DNA of 64,000 nt from Spiroplasma endosymbiont of Polydrusus cervinus. Lineage in GTDB: Bacteria; Bacillota_I; Bacilli_A; Mycoplasmatales; Mycoplasmataceae. Below are positions 34,017 to 44,206 of this stretch, in pieces. The stretch covers positions 62,001 to 126,000 of the forward strand of contig NZ_OZ026469.1 of assembly GCF_964019755.1 (NCBI RefSeq), written 5' to 3'. The position numbers and the translations under genes were made by a program. The notes beneath the pieces are model-generated. The model was not told the origin of the DNA, searched no databases, and saw only the letters and a list, made by a program, of their open reading frames with translations. Each line of letters begins with the position of its first letter. The first letter of the stretch is position 1.

Positions 34017-35424
34017 ATGATAAATTTTGATAAAAATTATATTAAAAACTCTATTAATTTTTTAGATAAACAAAGTAATGAGATTATTCAACAAAATTTA
34101 GAATATTATGATGAATTAATTTTAAAAAATTATAAAACTCACGAAAGTTTAAAAGAATTTAAAGAATATAAAGTAAAAGAATTCAAAACAAGAACATTAA
34201 CTATTTTAAAAGGAAAAATAACTTTTAAAAGAAGAAAATATTATAAAATTAATCCAGAAACAGGCAAAGAAGAATATATTTTCCCTTTGGATAAGCTTTT
34301 AGGAATTGAAAAATGACAAAGAATAGATAATACTGTTAAAGAAAAAATATTATCATTTATTGGCAATAAAAAAACATATCAAGATATTTTAGATACTATG
34401 GAACATGTAAAAATTTGTATAAAAACAATTTCAAATATTATGAAAAATGCAAAAACTGATAAAGAATATTATATTAATAAAACTGCTAAAAAAATAAAGG
34501 TACCTCATACTTTATATATTCAAATTGATAGAACTTATTTAAAAATGTGAAATGAAAATAAAAAATTAAAAGAAAAAATAAAAAAACATAGTATATTTTC
34601 AACTGTTCATACTGGATTTGATAAAGCAAAATCAACTAAAAAAAGACCTGTAATTGCAAATGAATAGAGATTATAGAACTAGATAATATCCCAGAATATA
34701 TTAAAAAAAATAGTAAATTAACTAATTTTGTTAGTAAATTACTTACATTAATTACAAGTTATTATGATATTAATGACAATATTGAATTTATGGTATTGGG
34801 TGATGGAGCAACATGAATTAAAAATATTTCAAAATTTATTCAAGAATATTTCCCTAAAAATAAAGTACATTACACGATAGATAAATTTCATCTTGCAAGT
34901 AGATTTAAAAAATTATATCCTTATCAAAGTAAAAACAAGCAAAATAAAGAAACATATCATAAAGCAGTTGATTATTTTTTTAATGCTAAATATGAAGAAT
35001 TATTAGAATGTTTAGAAAACAGCGCTTCTTTTATAAAAGAATCAAAAATGAAATTCTTAAAAGAGACAATTAGATTAATTAAAAATAATGAAGAAGGTGT
35101 CAGAAATCAAACATTATGAAATAATATTGGTTGTCATATTGAGGGTGATATATCACATTACTGTAAAGGTGTTTCGGTTAAAAAAGCAACTTATAATGAA
35201 AAAAATCTTAAAAATAAATTAAATACTAGTATGATGAATTTTAAAAATAAAATTAATTTATTTAATACTAATGAACCATTAGAAGAAAATAGAATTAATT
35301 ATTCAGTTAATAATTTTGTAAATAATAGTTTACAATCAAACTTATATTTTTATTAATTTTATCTAATAAATTAAATAACTTTAATAAACATGTATTTTTG
35401 TCGTGGAAAAATTTAAAAAAATAG
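34017..35424 (+). pseudogene. ISLre2-family (UPF0236) transposase, broken
   Basis: From ATG 34017 the frame reads MINFDKNYIKNSINFLDKQS, then KGKITFKRRKYYKINPETGK and PHTLYIQIDRTYLKMWNENK. It stops near 34665, then continues in another frame with EFMVLGDGATWIKNISKFIQ, VHYTIDKFHLASRFKKLYP and GCHIEGDISHYCKGVSVKKA. A second shift near 35350 leads to LILSNKLNNFNKHVFLSWKN. These blocks are those of ISLre2-type transposases with their catalytic Asp residues. The first break coincides with a 26-base stretch identical to the IS30-type transposase gene (34656-34681). Confidence 0.78.
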
Positions 35425-35539
35425 AAAAATATATTGATAATAAAATTAAAAGTAATATAATCTAAGTAAGTAAGTGGTATATTATTCCACAATTTCTAAG
35501 GTATTAATTAAAACCCTTAAATAATACATACAACCTTTT

Positions 35540-35986
35540 TGTTTTTCTTTTTTTTATTTTTAAAAAAATAGCATTTCTTTTTTTAAATTAAAATAACCTA
35601 ATTTAATATATTTATACATTGTTTTAAAACATACATCAAATTTTACATTATATTGTAATTCATACGAAGTAATAATATTTTGTGGCGAACGACCAAAATT
35701 ATTATATTCATTAGAAAAGTGACTTAATTCTTGTGAATTTAACATTGAATATTTACGACATTGTTTTTTATTTTTATCATGTATTTTTTGTGCTTTTGCA
35801 GCATTATAATCATTAATATTATCAAACATATTTAACTCTTGCCAAATAGTTCTATAAGCTCTATTTATTTGCTTAGCAATTTTTTCAAATATTAATTGTT
35901 TCATTTTTCTTTTTAAATAATTCATTATCTTTTAATTTTTCCAAATTTACTCTTTCATTAAAATCTAATCTTTCATATTTTTTCAT
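35540..35986 (-). pseudogene. IS30-family transposase (SpV1 type), 5' fragment
   Basis: From ATG at 35984-35986 it reads MKKYERLDFNERVNLEKLKD, then NETINIWKIAKQINRAYRT (Trp as TGA) to KLGYFNLKKEMLFF. An extra base in a T run near 35565 shifts the frame, and the gene breaks off at about 35540. AGGAGG lies before the start in the arm of the palindrome 35994-36059. Confidence 0.78.
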
Positions 35987-35993
35987 ACTTTAC

Positions 35994-36059
35994 CTCCTAA
36001 AATATTTAAAATGTTATAATTTATGTGCAATAATTATAACATTTTAAATATTTTAGGAG
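35994..36059. repeat. Perfect 27-bp-arm palindrome between IS30-type gene and lipoprotein remnant
   Basis: Arms CTCCTAAAATATTTAAAATG...TATAAT (35994-36020) and the exact inverse (36033-36059) around a 12-base loop. Each arm carries AGGAG and TATAAT, so it can serve divergent reading. The copy at 50457-50522 has a T-to-C change matched in the other arm. Confidence 0.75.
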
Positions 36060-36190
36060 CAATCGGATTAAAAGCAACAAGTACAACATCATTAATTAGT
36101 TGCGAAAAACCAAATAATAGTGAAAACGGGGGGGTAATAAACCAGAACCCAAACCACAACAACCACCAGTTGGAAGTAATTGAAAGTTAA
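36048..36190 (+). pseudogene. Lipoprotein leader remnant
   Basis: ILGAIGLKATSTTSLISCEK followed by PNNSENGG is the second half of a lipoprotein signal with its Cys, and in a shifted frame NKPEPKPQQPPVGSNWKLIE. The start codon is missing and a G7 run shifts the frame. A second copy (about 50330-50470, minus) has Tyr instead of the lipobox Cys. Confidence 0.55.
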
Positions 36191-36225
36191 TTGAAAATTG
36201 TAAATTACGCGGGATAATTTATTCT

Positions 36226-36336
36226 TTACTTTTTAATTTCAATATCATTTGCAATCTTATTGACAGTATTAATAACAATATCTTTACCATACTTTTTTAC
36301 TAACGACCACAAAATTAAATATTGCTTTATTTGCAT
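36226..36336 (-). CDS. Small plectrovirus-associated protein, 36 residues
   Basis: MQIKQYLILWSLVKKYGKDI then VINTVNKIANDIEIKK. Complete here, but the ribosome site is weakened to AGGCTG. Basic, mostly helical by eye, function unknown. Confidence 0.45.
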   Translation of the reverse strand: MQIKQYLILWSLVKKYGKDIVINTVNKIANDIEIKK

Positions 36337-36339
36337 AAT

Positions 36340-36417
36340 TTCAACAGCCTATAATTAACTTAAAAAAGTTAACTAAATGAATAGTTAACTTTTTATGATT
36401 TGGTATTTACAATTCAA
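36340..36417. repeat. Plectroviral B-type arms upstream of lepA
   Basis: GTTAACTAAATGAATAGTTAAC core with a complete right arm ending GGTATTTACAATT and a degenerate left arm. It closes the repeat unit 35540-36417, which is present in reverse at 50090-50700. Confidence 0.6.
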
Positions 36418-36565
36418 TTATATAATTCTAATTAGAATTAATATTTCTTATCATTTGCAAGTTTCTTGGTTTAAAAATGTTATTTAAAGTTATTTTTTTA
36501 AAATTATGTATAATTAATAAGAATAAATAAGTAACTTTTTAAATAGAAAGGGTTTTAATTTTAAT

Positions 36566-38368
36566 ATGGATAAAAAATTAATTCGTAATTTTTCAATTAT
36601 TGCCCATATTGATCATGGGAAGTCAACGTTAGCAGACCGGATTTTAGAGTTAACAGGAACAGTTGAAAAACGTGAAATGCAAGAACAATTATTAGATTCA
36701 ATGGACTTAGAACGTGAGCGCGGGATTACGATTAAATTAAATTCAGTCCAGTTAAAATATCATGTGCAAGATCAGCAAGAGTATATTTTTCATTTAATTG
36801 ATACTCCTGGGCATGTTGATTTTACTTATGAAGTGGCGCGTAGTTTAGCAGCTTGTGAGGGAGCCATTTTAGTTGTTGATGCGGCACAAGGAATTGAAGC
36901 GCAAACATTAGCTAATGTTTATTTAGCAATTGATAATAATTTAACAATTATTCCGGTTATTAATAAAATTGATTTACCATCAGCTGATCCAGAACGAGTT
37001 AAGGAAGAGATTGAAAATTTAATTGGGATTCCAACAACAAATGCTCCTTTAATTAGTGCCAAGACGGGTTTAAATATTGAACAAGTCCTAGAGACAATTG
37101 TGAAAGAAATTCCGGCGCCATTAGATGCTGATGATAATAATCCGTTACAAGCTTTAATTTTTGATTCACATTATGATAAATATCGTGGAGTAATGGTTTC
37201 AATTCGTGTTAAGCAAGGAACTGCTCACGTTGGTGAAAAAATTAAATTAATGAATACAGGGGCTATTTATGAAGTCACAGAATTAGGCGTTAGAACGCCG
37301 AAAGAAGTAAAAAAAGACCAGTTGGTAGCCGGCGAAGTTGGTTGATTAACAGCAAGCATTAAAATGGTTCGCGATGTTCAGGTGGGAGATACGATTACAA
37401 GTGTTGCAAAACCAGCACAGCATCCATTACCAGGTTATAAAAAAATGAATCCAATGGTTTTTTGTGGTTTATACCCAATTGATTCAGCTAAGTATAATGA
37501 CTTAAAAGAAGCGTTAGAAAAAATTCAATTATCCGCTGCGGCCCTTGTTTATGAACCCGAAACATCACAAGCCTTAGGTTTTGGTTTTCGCTGTGGTTTT
37601 TTAGGCTTATTACACATGGATGTAATTCAAGAACGATTAGAACGGGAATATAACTTAGAATTAATTGCAACAGCTCCCTCGGTAATTTACCATGTTTATT
37701 TAACAAATAAAGAAATGATTAGTATTGATAATCCAAGTAAATTACCCGCCGTGCAAAAAATTGACCGGATTGAAGAACCTTTTGTTAAAGCAACAATTAT
37801 GACCCCTGAACAATATATCGGCGCTTTAATGGACTTATGTCAAAATAAGCGGGGAACATATGTTAACTTAGAATATATTGATGATACCCGTCGAATTTTA
37901 ACTTATGAAATGCCATTAAATGAAATTGTCTTTGATTTTTTTGATCGGTTAAAATCAATTAGTAAAGGTTATGCATCATTAGATTATGATTTTATTGGTT
38001 ATCGTCCAAATAAATTAGTTAAAATGGATATTTTATTAAACAATGAAATTATTGATGCTTTATCAATTATTGTTCACCGTGATTTTGTTTACGGACGTGG
38101 GAAAGCACTGTGTGCTAAATTAAAAAAAATTATTCCACGCCAAAATTTTGAAGTCCCAATTCAAGCATCAATTAATCATAAGGTGATTGCCCGGGAAGAT
38201 ATTAAAACAATGCGAAAAAATGTTTTAGCAAAATGTTATGGTGGAGATATTACCCGGAAAAAGAAATTATTAGAAAAACAAAAAGAAGGAAAAAAACGGA
38301 TGAAAGCAATTGGGTCAGTTGAAGTGCCACAAGAAGCTTTTATGGCAGTATTAAAGTTAGATGATTAA
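36566..38368 (+). CDS. lepA: Elongation factor 4 (back-translocating GTPase)
   Basis: 600-residue translational GTPase that acts on stalled or mis-translocated ribosomes. G-domain motifs: [13 protein letters not shown] (P loop), [23 protein letters not shown] and SAKTG. The LepA-specific C-terminal part ([64 protein letters not shown]) is complete. AAAGGG lies upstream of ATG 36566, and TATAAT near 36507 is a likely native -10. An IS30-type fragment begins ~50 bases after the stop. Confidence 0.96.
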
Positions 38369-39077
38369 TTTCTATATATTAGCAATTTTTTATGATTTGG
38401 TATTTACAATTTACAAATGAATATAATAATTTTGGTCGTTCGCCACAAAATATTATTACTTCGTATGAATTACAATATAATGTAAAATTTGGTGTATGTT
38501 TTAAAACAATGTATAAGTATATTAAATTAGGTTATTTTAATTTAAAAAAAGAAATGTTATTTTTTAAAAATAAAAAAAGAAAAACAAAAAATGGGGAACA
38601 AAATGATAATTATGGAAAATTACTTAATATTAGAGATTATAAGAAATTTTTAAATGATTATGGAAATGATTTAAGTTTTAGTGGAATTTGAGAAATGGAT
38701 ACTCTTGATTGTGGTAATTTTTATTTGTTAGTTTTAGTAAATCGTAAATCAAAAATACTTTTTTATCATATTTTATTTAGTAAAAAGGCAAGTATTGTAT
38801 TAACAATTTTAATGAAAATGATTAAACAAATTGGTATTAATAAATTTAGTTGTATTTTAACCGATAGAGGAAAATAATTTTATAGATGAAAAACAATAGA
38901 AAAACACTTTAAAATAAGAGTTTATTTTTGTGATCCTGGTAAACCTCGTCAGAAAGCATTAGTAGAAAGAATAAATAGAGATATAAGGCGTTGATTGGGT
39001 CAAAATGAGCCATTAATTAATATTCGTAGTAGATTAAAATAGACTGCACCCCGTTTAGTAAGTATTAATAAAAAGGT

Positions 39078-39956
39078 TTACAAACTTTCATTTATTATAT
39101 ATTTTTCTTTTTGGTTTGAATATCATTTATTTCATTTTTTAACATCATTAATATATTCATTATGAGATTTATAATTTTTATTATGGATTGTTCCTTTTTT
39201 AAGTAATGAATGAAAACTTTCAATAATAATGTTGTCTGCACAATGATAATTTTTACCCATTGAAATTATAATTTTGTTATCTAAACATTTACTATTGTAA
39301 TCTTTAGATGTATATTGATATCCGTGATCTGAATGAATTATTGTTTTATTTAAATATTTTTTTATTTTTTTAATTTTATTAATTGCATCATTTAAATTAT
39401 CAATTACAAGTTTGTTATTATTAAATTTTGATCATTTTACATCAATAATTTATTTAGTATATCCATCAAGTATTGTTGATTGATAATGTTTTTTACCATT
39501 TCAAATTAAATAAGTTACATCAGTAAATAAAATTGAAAATCTTTCTTTAATATCATTAAAATTACGATTTACTAAATCAGGATATTTAATTATATTTTTA
39601 TTTCTATTTTGTTTTATTAATATTTTTCTACGCATACGCTTTACATATTCAGCTTGAATATTATTTTCTTTCATAATTCGCAATACTTTCTTAGCATTAT
39701 AAACAATGCCATAATCTTCTTTTAAATATTTGGTAATTCGACGATAACCAAATTGTTTTAAATTTTCTTCATAGACTTTTACAATATTTTTTAATGATTC
39801 GCTATCCTTACCATTATTTGAATAATTTTTATATTTATCTCAATAACTACGCTTTAAATCTGTTATATCAAGTAATAAATTTAGTGGATATTTATTAATG
39901 TTTTCTTTGATAAAAGATACAATTTTTCTTTTATTTAATTGTAAAAGTCATGAAGC
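39078..39956 (-). pseudogene. IS-A orfB with nonsense codon (copy 8)
   Basis: TAA at 39450-39452 replaces the Glu codon in GYTKEIIDV, after the first catalytic Asp and before the second. The remainder is like the other copies. Confidence 0.85.
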
Positions 39957-40198
39957 TTTTTTAGTAATTCATACCTAACTTTGTAATAGTTTAAATCTCT
40001 TTTTTCAAATGATTCTTTTGGACCTTTATTGGTGTTTAAAATTCCTTTCTTAAAATTTTCATACCATGAAGCAACAGTTTTTTTATTAATTTGATATTTT
40101 TTTGCAATAAAACTTATACTATTATTTTTAACCTCTTGTACTATCATTTTTTGAAAATATGCTGTATATTTATTAAATTTTTGTCATTTTCTTGCCAT
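39935..40198 (-). CDS. IS-A orfA (copy 8)
   Basis: 87 codons starting MARKWQKFNK, with Trp (TGA) where other copies have Gly, and YFQKMIVQEV. The ribosome site GAGGAGGTG and the A6G site are present. Confidence 0.8.
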
Positions 40199-40361
40199 AT
40201 AAAAATGCACCTCCTCTAAAGTTTAGCAAAGACTTTTTTTCTTTACTTACTTTTTTGGGTGCAGTCTAAAAACTATTTTAGATATATTAAATACCATAAT
40301 TAGACCTTGCTTGGAAAATTTTACATCAAGACAATATTTTAAAAAAATTTTTTTAAATTAA

Positions 40362-40537
40362 ATTAGTGTTTGTTAAGATTAGTAAAATTTATTTTTTGTT
40401 GTGTTTAATTTTATAATTTTAAAAATAAATATTAAAAACAATATTTTTAATTTAATATTTTTTGTGATTATTGTTTTTTATTTTTAATTTGTTATAATTT
40501 TATTAACTTTTTATGATTTGGTATTTACAATTTACAT
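40362..40537 (+). repeat. Plectroviral right-end region with B-type terminus, before pgsA
   Basis: 3' flank of the IS30-type gene, with the promoter-like TTGTTT...TATAAT pair (about 40470-40497). It ends in the B-type TATTTACAATTTACA rather than the A-type end. pgsA starts 104 bases beyond. Confidence 0.6.
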
Positions 40538-40640
40538 CTCCTCTTCATAAACTTTCTTACATATTATACATTTATATAATATAATATGTAAGTAATATTA
40601 ACATATCTAGCAAAGATAGTTTTAGAAAAGAGGACATAAA

Positions 40641-41360
40641 ATGAATTGAGCTAATCGCATTACATTAATTCGGATTTTTTTAATCCCAGTTATTATTGTT
40701 TTAATGGTAATTGTTCCTTTTGAAAATAGTTCATTGTATAATGGCTGAGATCAACGCTTACTAATTGAAGGAAAAAATGTGACTTATTCATTGCCAATTA
40801 GTTATTTAATTGCTGGAATTTTATTTATTATTGCTAGTTTAACTGACTTATTAGACGGTTATATTGCTCGTCGATATCATCAAGTTACAACCTTTGGGAA
40901 ATTTTTTGATTCAATTGCCGATAAATTATTAACAAATGCTGTTTTAATTATATTTGCATGTGCTAACATTATTCCAATTTGAATGATTGTAATTTTAATT
41001 GCCCGAGACTTTGTAATTGATGTTGTTCGCCAAATTTTAGCAATCAAAAAAGTAGTAATGGCTGCTAATCAATTAGGGCGCATTCGCGCAGCAATGGAAA
41101 TGTTTGGAATGACAATTTTATTTTTTGTTGGCTGTCGTATGTTTAATGGTCATTCTTTACCAACAGGAGGACAATGAGATAAATTTGGATGAGTAAACCA
41201 AATTATTATGATTCCAATGTATTTAACAACAGTATTATCATTAGCGGCGGCTGGTAATTATATTTTCTTAAATCGAAAAACATTATTTGATATGACCGTT
41301 ATTAAAAAACCAACATTAGAAAGTGTACAAGAAACCAATGGCACAGAAAAAGGAAAATAA
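40641..41360 (+). CDS. pgsA: CDP-diacylglycerol-glycerol-3-phosphate 3-phosphatidyltransferase
   Basis: 239-residue membrane enzyme committing CDP-diacylglycerol to phosphatidylglycerol, the lipid donor used by Lgt. The CDP-alcohol motif DLLDGYIARRYHQVTTFGKF followed by FDSIADK has all the metal-binding Asp residues. The start MNWANRITLIRIFLIPVIIV is the family opening, and further helices follow (WMIVILIARDFVIDVVRQIL). AAAGAGGA precedes ATG 40641. An insertion of ~20 residues (NSSLYNGWDQRLLIEGKNVT) after helix 1 is common in mollicutes. Its end overlaps the next gene by 23 bases. Confidence 0.94.
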
Positions 41361-42141
41361 ATTAGAATGAGCTGTTGTTACGGGGGCTAGTAAAGGATTA
41401 GGCTATTGCTATTGCGAAGAATTATTAAAACTTGGTTATAATGTTATTGCAGTTGCTCGTAACACGATCCCGGTTGCTACTTTACAAAAAAAATATCCAT
41501 CCCAATCAATTAAAATGATTAATTATGATTTAAGTATTTTAGCAAATTGTCAAAAACTATTTAATGAGGTACAAACAGATAATGTAACAATTTTAATTAA
41601 TAATGCTGGATATGGGGTTTGAGGTTACTTTAATGAATCTAGTTTAGAACAAGAAATGAATATGATTGATTTAAATATTAAAGCATTACAAATTTTAACA
41701 AAACTTTTTGTGCAACGATTTATTGAACAAAACCAAGGTCGTGTTTTAAACATTGGCAGTTTAGCGGCGTTTACCCCTGCCCCAGTCTTTGCTAGTTATT
41801 ATGCTTCAAAAGCTTATGTTTGAAGTTTAGGCGTGGCAATTAATACTGAGTTAAAGAAAACAAAGTCACCAGTACGGGTTATTACCTTATGCCCTGGACC
41901 TTTAAAAACTGATTTTTGAAATCGAAGTAGCAATCAACACAATGCCAAATATTATTCAACTGTCAAAGTAATGAAAACATCTACTTATGCTCGCAAAAGC
42001 CTGGTAAAAAGTTTAAAAGTCAAACGAAAAAATTATATTATAACGGGGAGTATTAATAAGATTGTTAAGAAATTAACAAAATGGAGTCCTCAAAGTTGAG
42101 TGTTAACATCAGTCTATAATTATCAAAAAAAACGAAAATAG
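41338..42141 (+). CDS. Short-chain dehydrogenase/reductase
   Basis: 267 residues starting MAQKKENKLEWAVVTGASKG. The Rossmann motif TGASKGLG, the NNAGYG block, the catalytic Ser in LNIGSLAAF and YYASK (Tyr-x-x-x-Lys) are all present; CPGPLKTDFW follows. It belongs to the classical SDR group (DltE/YqjQ-like), NAD(P)-dependent, substrate unknown. It overlaps pgsA by 23 bases with AGTGTACAAGAAACC upstream and no strong ribosome site, so coupling is likely. Many Trp codons are TGA, which breaks the frame under the standard code. Confidence 0.87.
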
Positions 42142-42166
42142 AAACAACATTGTTGTTTCTATTTTT
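42141..42166 (+). terminator. Terminator at the SDR stop codon
   Basis: GAAACAA / TTGTTTC stem (42141-42159) followed by TATTTTTA. It begins on the last base of the stop codon. Confidence 0.75.
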
Positions 42167-42203
42167 ATATTAGGCATCGTACAGGACGCCTAATATAAAA
42201 AAA
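42162..42203. terminator. Second, stronger hairpin (bidirectional terminator)
   Basis: TTTTTATATTAGGC pairs with GCCTAATATAAAAA around ATCGTACAGGAC. T-rich on one strand and A-rich on the other, so it can terminate in both directions. Confidence 0.65.
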
Positions 42204-42216
42204 TCTAGATTTTATT

Positions 42217-42264
42217 TAGACTGCACCCAAAAAAGTAAGTAAAGAAAAAAGTCTTTGCTAAAAC
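42217..42264 (+). mobile_element. Solo left end of IS-A
   Basis: 48 bp from TAGACTGCACCCAAAAAAGT to TTTGCTAAAAC, followed directly by the right end of copy 9 in inverted orientation. The combined unit 42217-43492 has a left end at both outer sides and is flanked by TTT on each side. Confidence 0.8.
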
Positions 42265-42302
42265 TAGACTGCACCCTGTTTAGTAAGTATTAATAAAAAG
42301 GT

Positions 42303-43180
42303 TTACAAACTTTCATTTATTATATATTTTTCTTTTTGGTTTGAATATCATTTATTTCATTTTTTAACATCATTAATATATTCATTATGAGATTTATAAT
42401 TTTTATTATGGATTGTTCCTTTTTTAAGTAATGAATGAAAACTTTCAATAATAATGTTGTCTGCACAATGATAATTTTTACCCATTGAAATTATAATTTT
42501 GTTATCTAAACATTTACTATTGTAATCTTTAGATGTATATTGATATCCGTGATCTGAATGAATTATTGTTTTATTTAAATCTTTTTTTATTTTTTTAATT
42601 TTATTAATTGCATCATTTAAATTATCAATTACAAGTTTGTTATTATTAAATTTTGATCATTTTACATCAATAATTTCTTTAGTATATCCATCAAGTATTG
42701 TTGATTGATAATGTTTTTTACCATTTCAAATTAAATAAGTTACATCAGTAAATAAAATTGAAAATCTTTCTTTAATATCATTAAAATTACGATTTACTAA
42801 ATCAGGATATTTAATTATATTTTTATTTCTATTTTGTTTTATTAATATTTTTCTACGCATACGCTTTACATATTCAGCTTGAATATTATTTTCTTTCATA
42901 ATTCGCAATACTTTCTTAGCATTATAAACAATGCCATAATCTTTTTTTAAATATTTGGTAATTCGACGATAACCAAATTGTTTTAAATTTTCTTCATAGA
43001 CTTTTACAATATTTTTAATGATTCGCTATCTTTACCATTACTTGAATAATTTTTATATTTATCTCAATAACTATGCTTTAAATCTGTTATATCAAGTAAT
43101 AAATTTAGTGGATATTTATTAATGTTTTCTTTGATAAAAGATACAATTTTTCTTTTATTTAATTGTAAAAGTCATGAAGC
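42303..43180 (-). pseudogene. IS-A orfB, frameshifted (copy 9)
   Basis: A T6 run is reduced to T5 near 43011-43016, shifting the frame at NIVKV ahead of the catalytic core. Confidence 0.85.
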
Positions 43181-43422
43181 TTTTTTAGTAATTCATACCT
43201 AACTTTGTAATAGTTTAAATCTCTTTTTTCAAATGATTCTTTTGGACCTTTATTGGTGTTTAAAATTCCTTTCTTAAAATTTTCATACCATGAAGCAACA
43301 GTTTTTTTATTAATTTGATATTTTTTTGCAATAAAACTTATACTATTATTTTTAACCTCGTGTACTATCATTTTTCGAAAATATGCTGTATATTTATTAA
43401 ATTTTTGTCCTTTTCTTGCCAT
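43159..43422 (-). CDS. IS-A orfA (copy 9)
   Basis: Complete 87-codon frame MARKGQ with MIVHEVKNN. The ribosome site is weakened to AATGAGGTG. The A6G site is intact. Confidence 0.8.
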   Translation of the reverse strand: MARKGQKFNKYTAYFRKMIVHEVKNNSISFIAKKYQINKKTVASWYENFKKGILNTNKGPKESFEKRDLNYYKVRYELLKKLHDFYN

Positions 43423-43489
43423 ATAAAAATGCACCTCATTTAAAGTTTAGCAAAGACTTTTTTTCTTTACTTACTATTTTGGGTGCAGT

Positions 43490-44140
43490 CTATTTTTTTT
43501 CATAAGATACTTTTAAACTTTTTGAACGAAACATTGAAACTCTTAAATTATTATATCTTTTATCTAATTCTTTATCAGTTAAGATTTCTTTTTCTTCCGC
43601 ATGTATCATTTCATCTGTTCATGCAGAGATAATACCACTACCTTTACCAACTTCCCCCATAATTTTATTACCATTAGCATAACCAGCAAAAGCAACACGA
43701 GTACCACTAGGAAAAACAATTTCGCCACCTTCTTTAACATTTTTAGGTCAAACAACGCCATTTTCATTGTCAGACCCTATATCAATCCCATATTTATCAT
43801 ATAGATAGTTACATACATTAATTGTATCCCCAAATGTAGTATCTTCGTGAGTGTTGGCATATCTTCGTAAAATATTAGATGAAGCATCGGTAAAATTACA
43901 AGCAAAAAATAATTTTTCTGCTAAGTAATTTCATGTCTTATTAGTGCCGCGCCCCGCTGAGATAAACTTAAAAAAACTTGGCGAAGTAAAATATCGGGCA
44001 TAACTATCACCAACAAAATCTTTAAATACTTCTCAATCAAAACCAAAATTATAGTCACTAAAATTTAAATCATATTTTTTATTTAAATGTTCATAACTAG
44101 TAATTCGTTTTTTATTATTAATTTTACTAAATTCTTACAT
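43490..44140 (-). pseudogene. Phage terminase large subunit, N-terminal part
   Basis: From ATG 44138-44140 the second codon is TAA, then EFSKINNKKRITSYEHLNKK and ISAGRGTNKTWNYLAEKLFF, a Walker A-like segment in the position expected for a terminase ATPase. ANTHEDTTFGDTINVCNYLY, EIVFPSGTRVAFAGYANGNK and GKGSGIISAWTDEMIHAEEK follow. It resembles the PBSX-type large terminase that packages tailed-phage DNA. IS-A copy 9 cuts it after SYEKK. It is the only tailed-phage gene here and indicates a past prophage different from the plectroviruses. Confidence 0.72.
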
Positions 44141-44206
44141 ATTTATTGACCTCTTTATTTTATATATAATACATTATAAGAAAAAATGAAAGGAATTTAT
44201 ATAAAA

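Larger units (their letters stand above)
39040..40268 (-). mobile_element. IS-A copy 8, complete ends, defective orfB
   Basis: 1229 bp with a 3-bp AAA duplication, inserted in an IS30-type pseudogene. orfA is open only with TGA as Trp (a Gly codon became TGA near the start). orfB has a TAA at 39450-39452. Confidence 0.9.
38418..40361 (+). pseudogene. IS30-family transposase (SpV1 type), split by IS-A copy 8
   Basis: Begins mid-gene at NEYNNFGRSPQNIITSYEL, directly after a B-type arm, and continues through SGIWEMDTLDCGNFYLLVLV and CILTDRGK, where TAA replaces Glu. It continues to INIRSRLK (39039). After copy 8 (AAA duplicated at 37-39 and 40269-40271 of this stretch, i.e. 39037-39039 and 40269-40271) it resumes LDILNTIIRPCLENFTSRQY and ends FKKIFLN. 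Confidence 0.82.
42265..43492 (-). mobile_element. IS-A copy 9, defective
   Basis: 1228 bp, one base shorter than complete copies because of a deletion near 43011-43016. It is inserted in the phage terminase remnant to its right and supplies that gene's stop codon. Confidence 0.88.

Noticed and set aside
35307-35492. Small membrane-like protein on the minus strand
   Set aside because: It lies opposite the ISLre2-type transposase 3' end, whose plus-strand frame has the family motifs; the minus frame has no ribosome site.
43601-43804. Short plus-strand frame rich in Ser/Thr/Asn
   Set aside because: It is opposite the terminase remnant, which explains the sequence on the minus strand.
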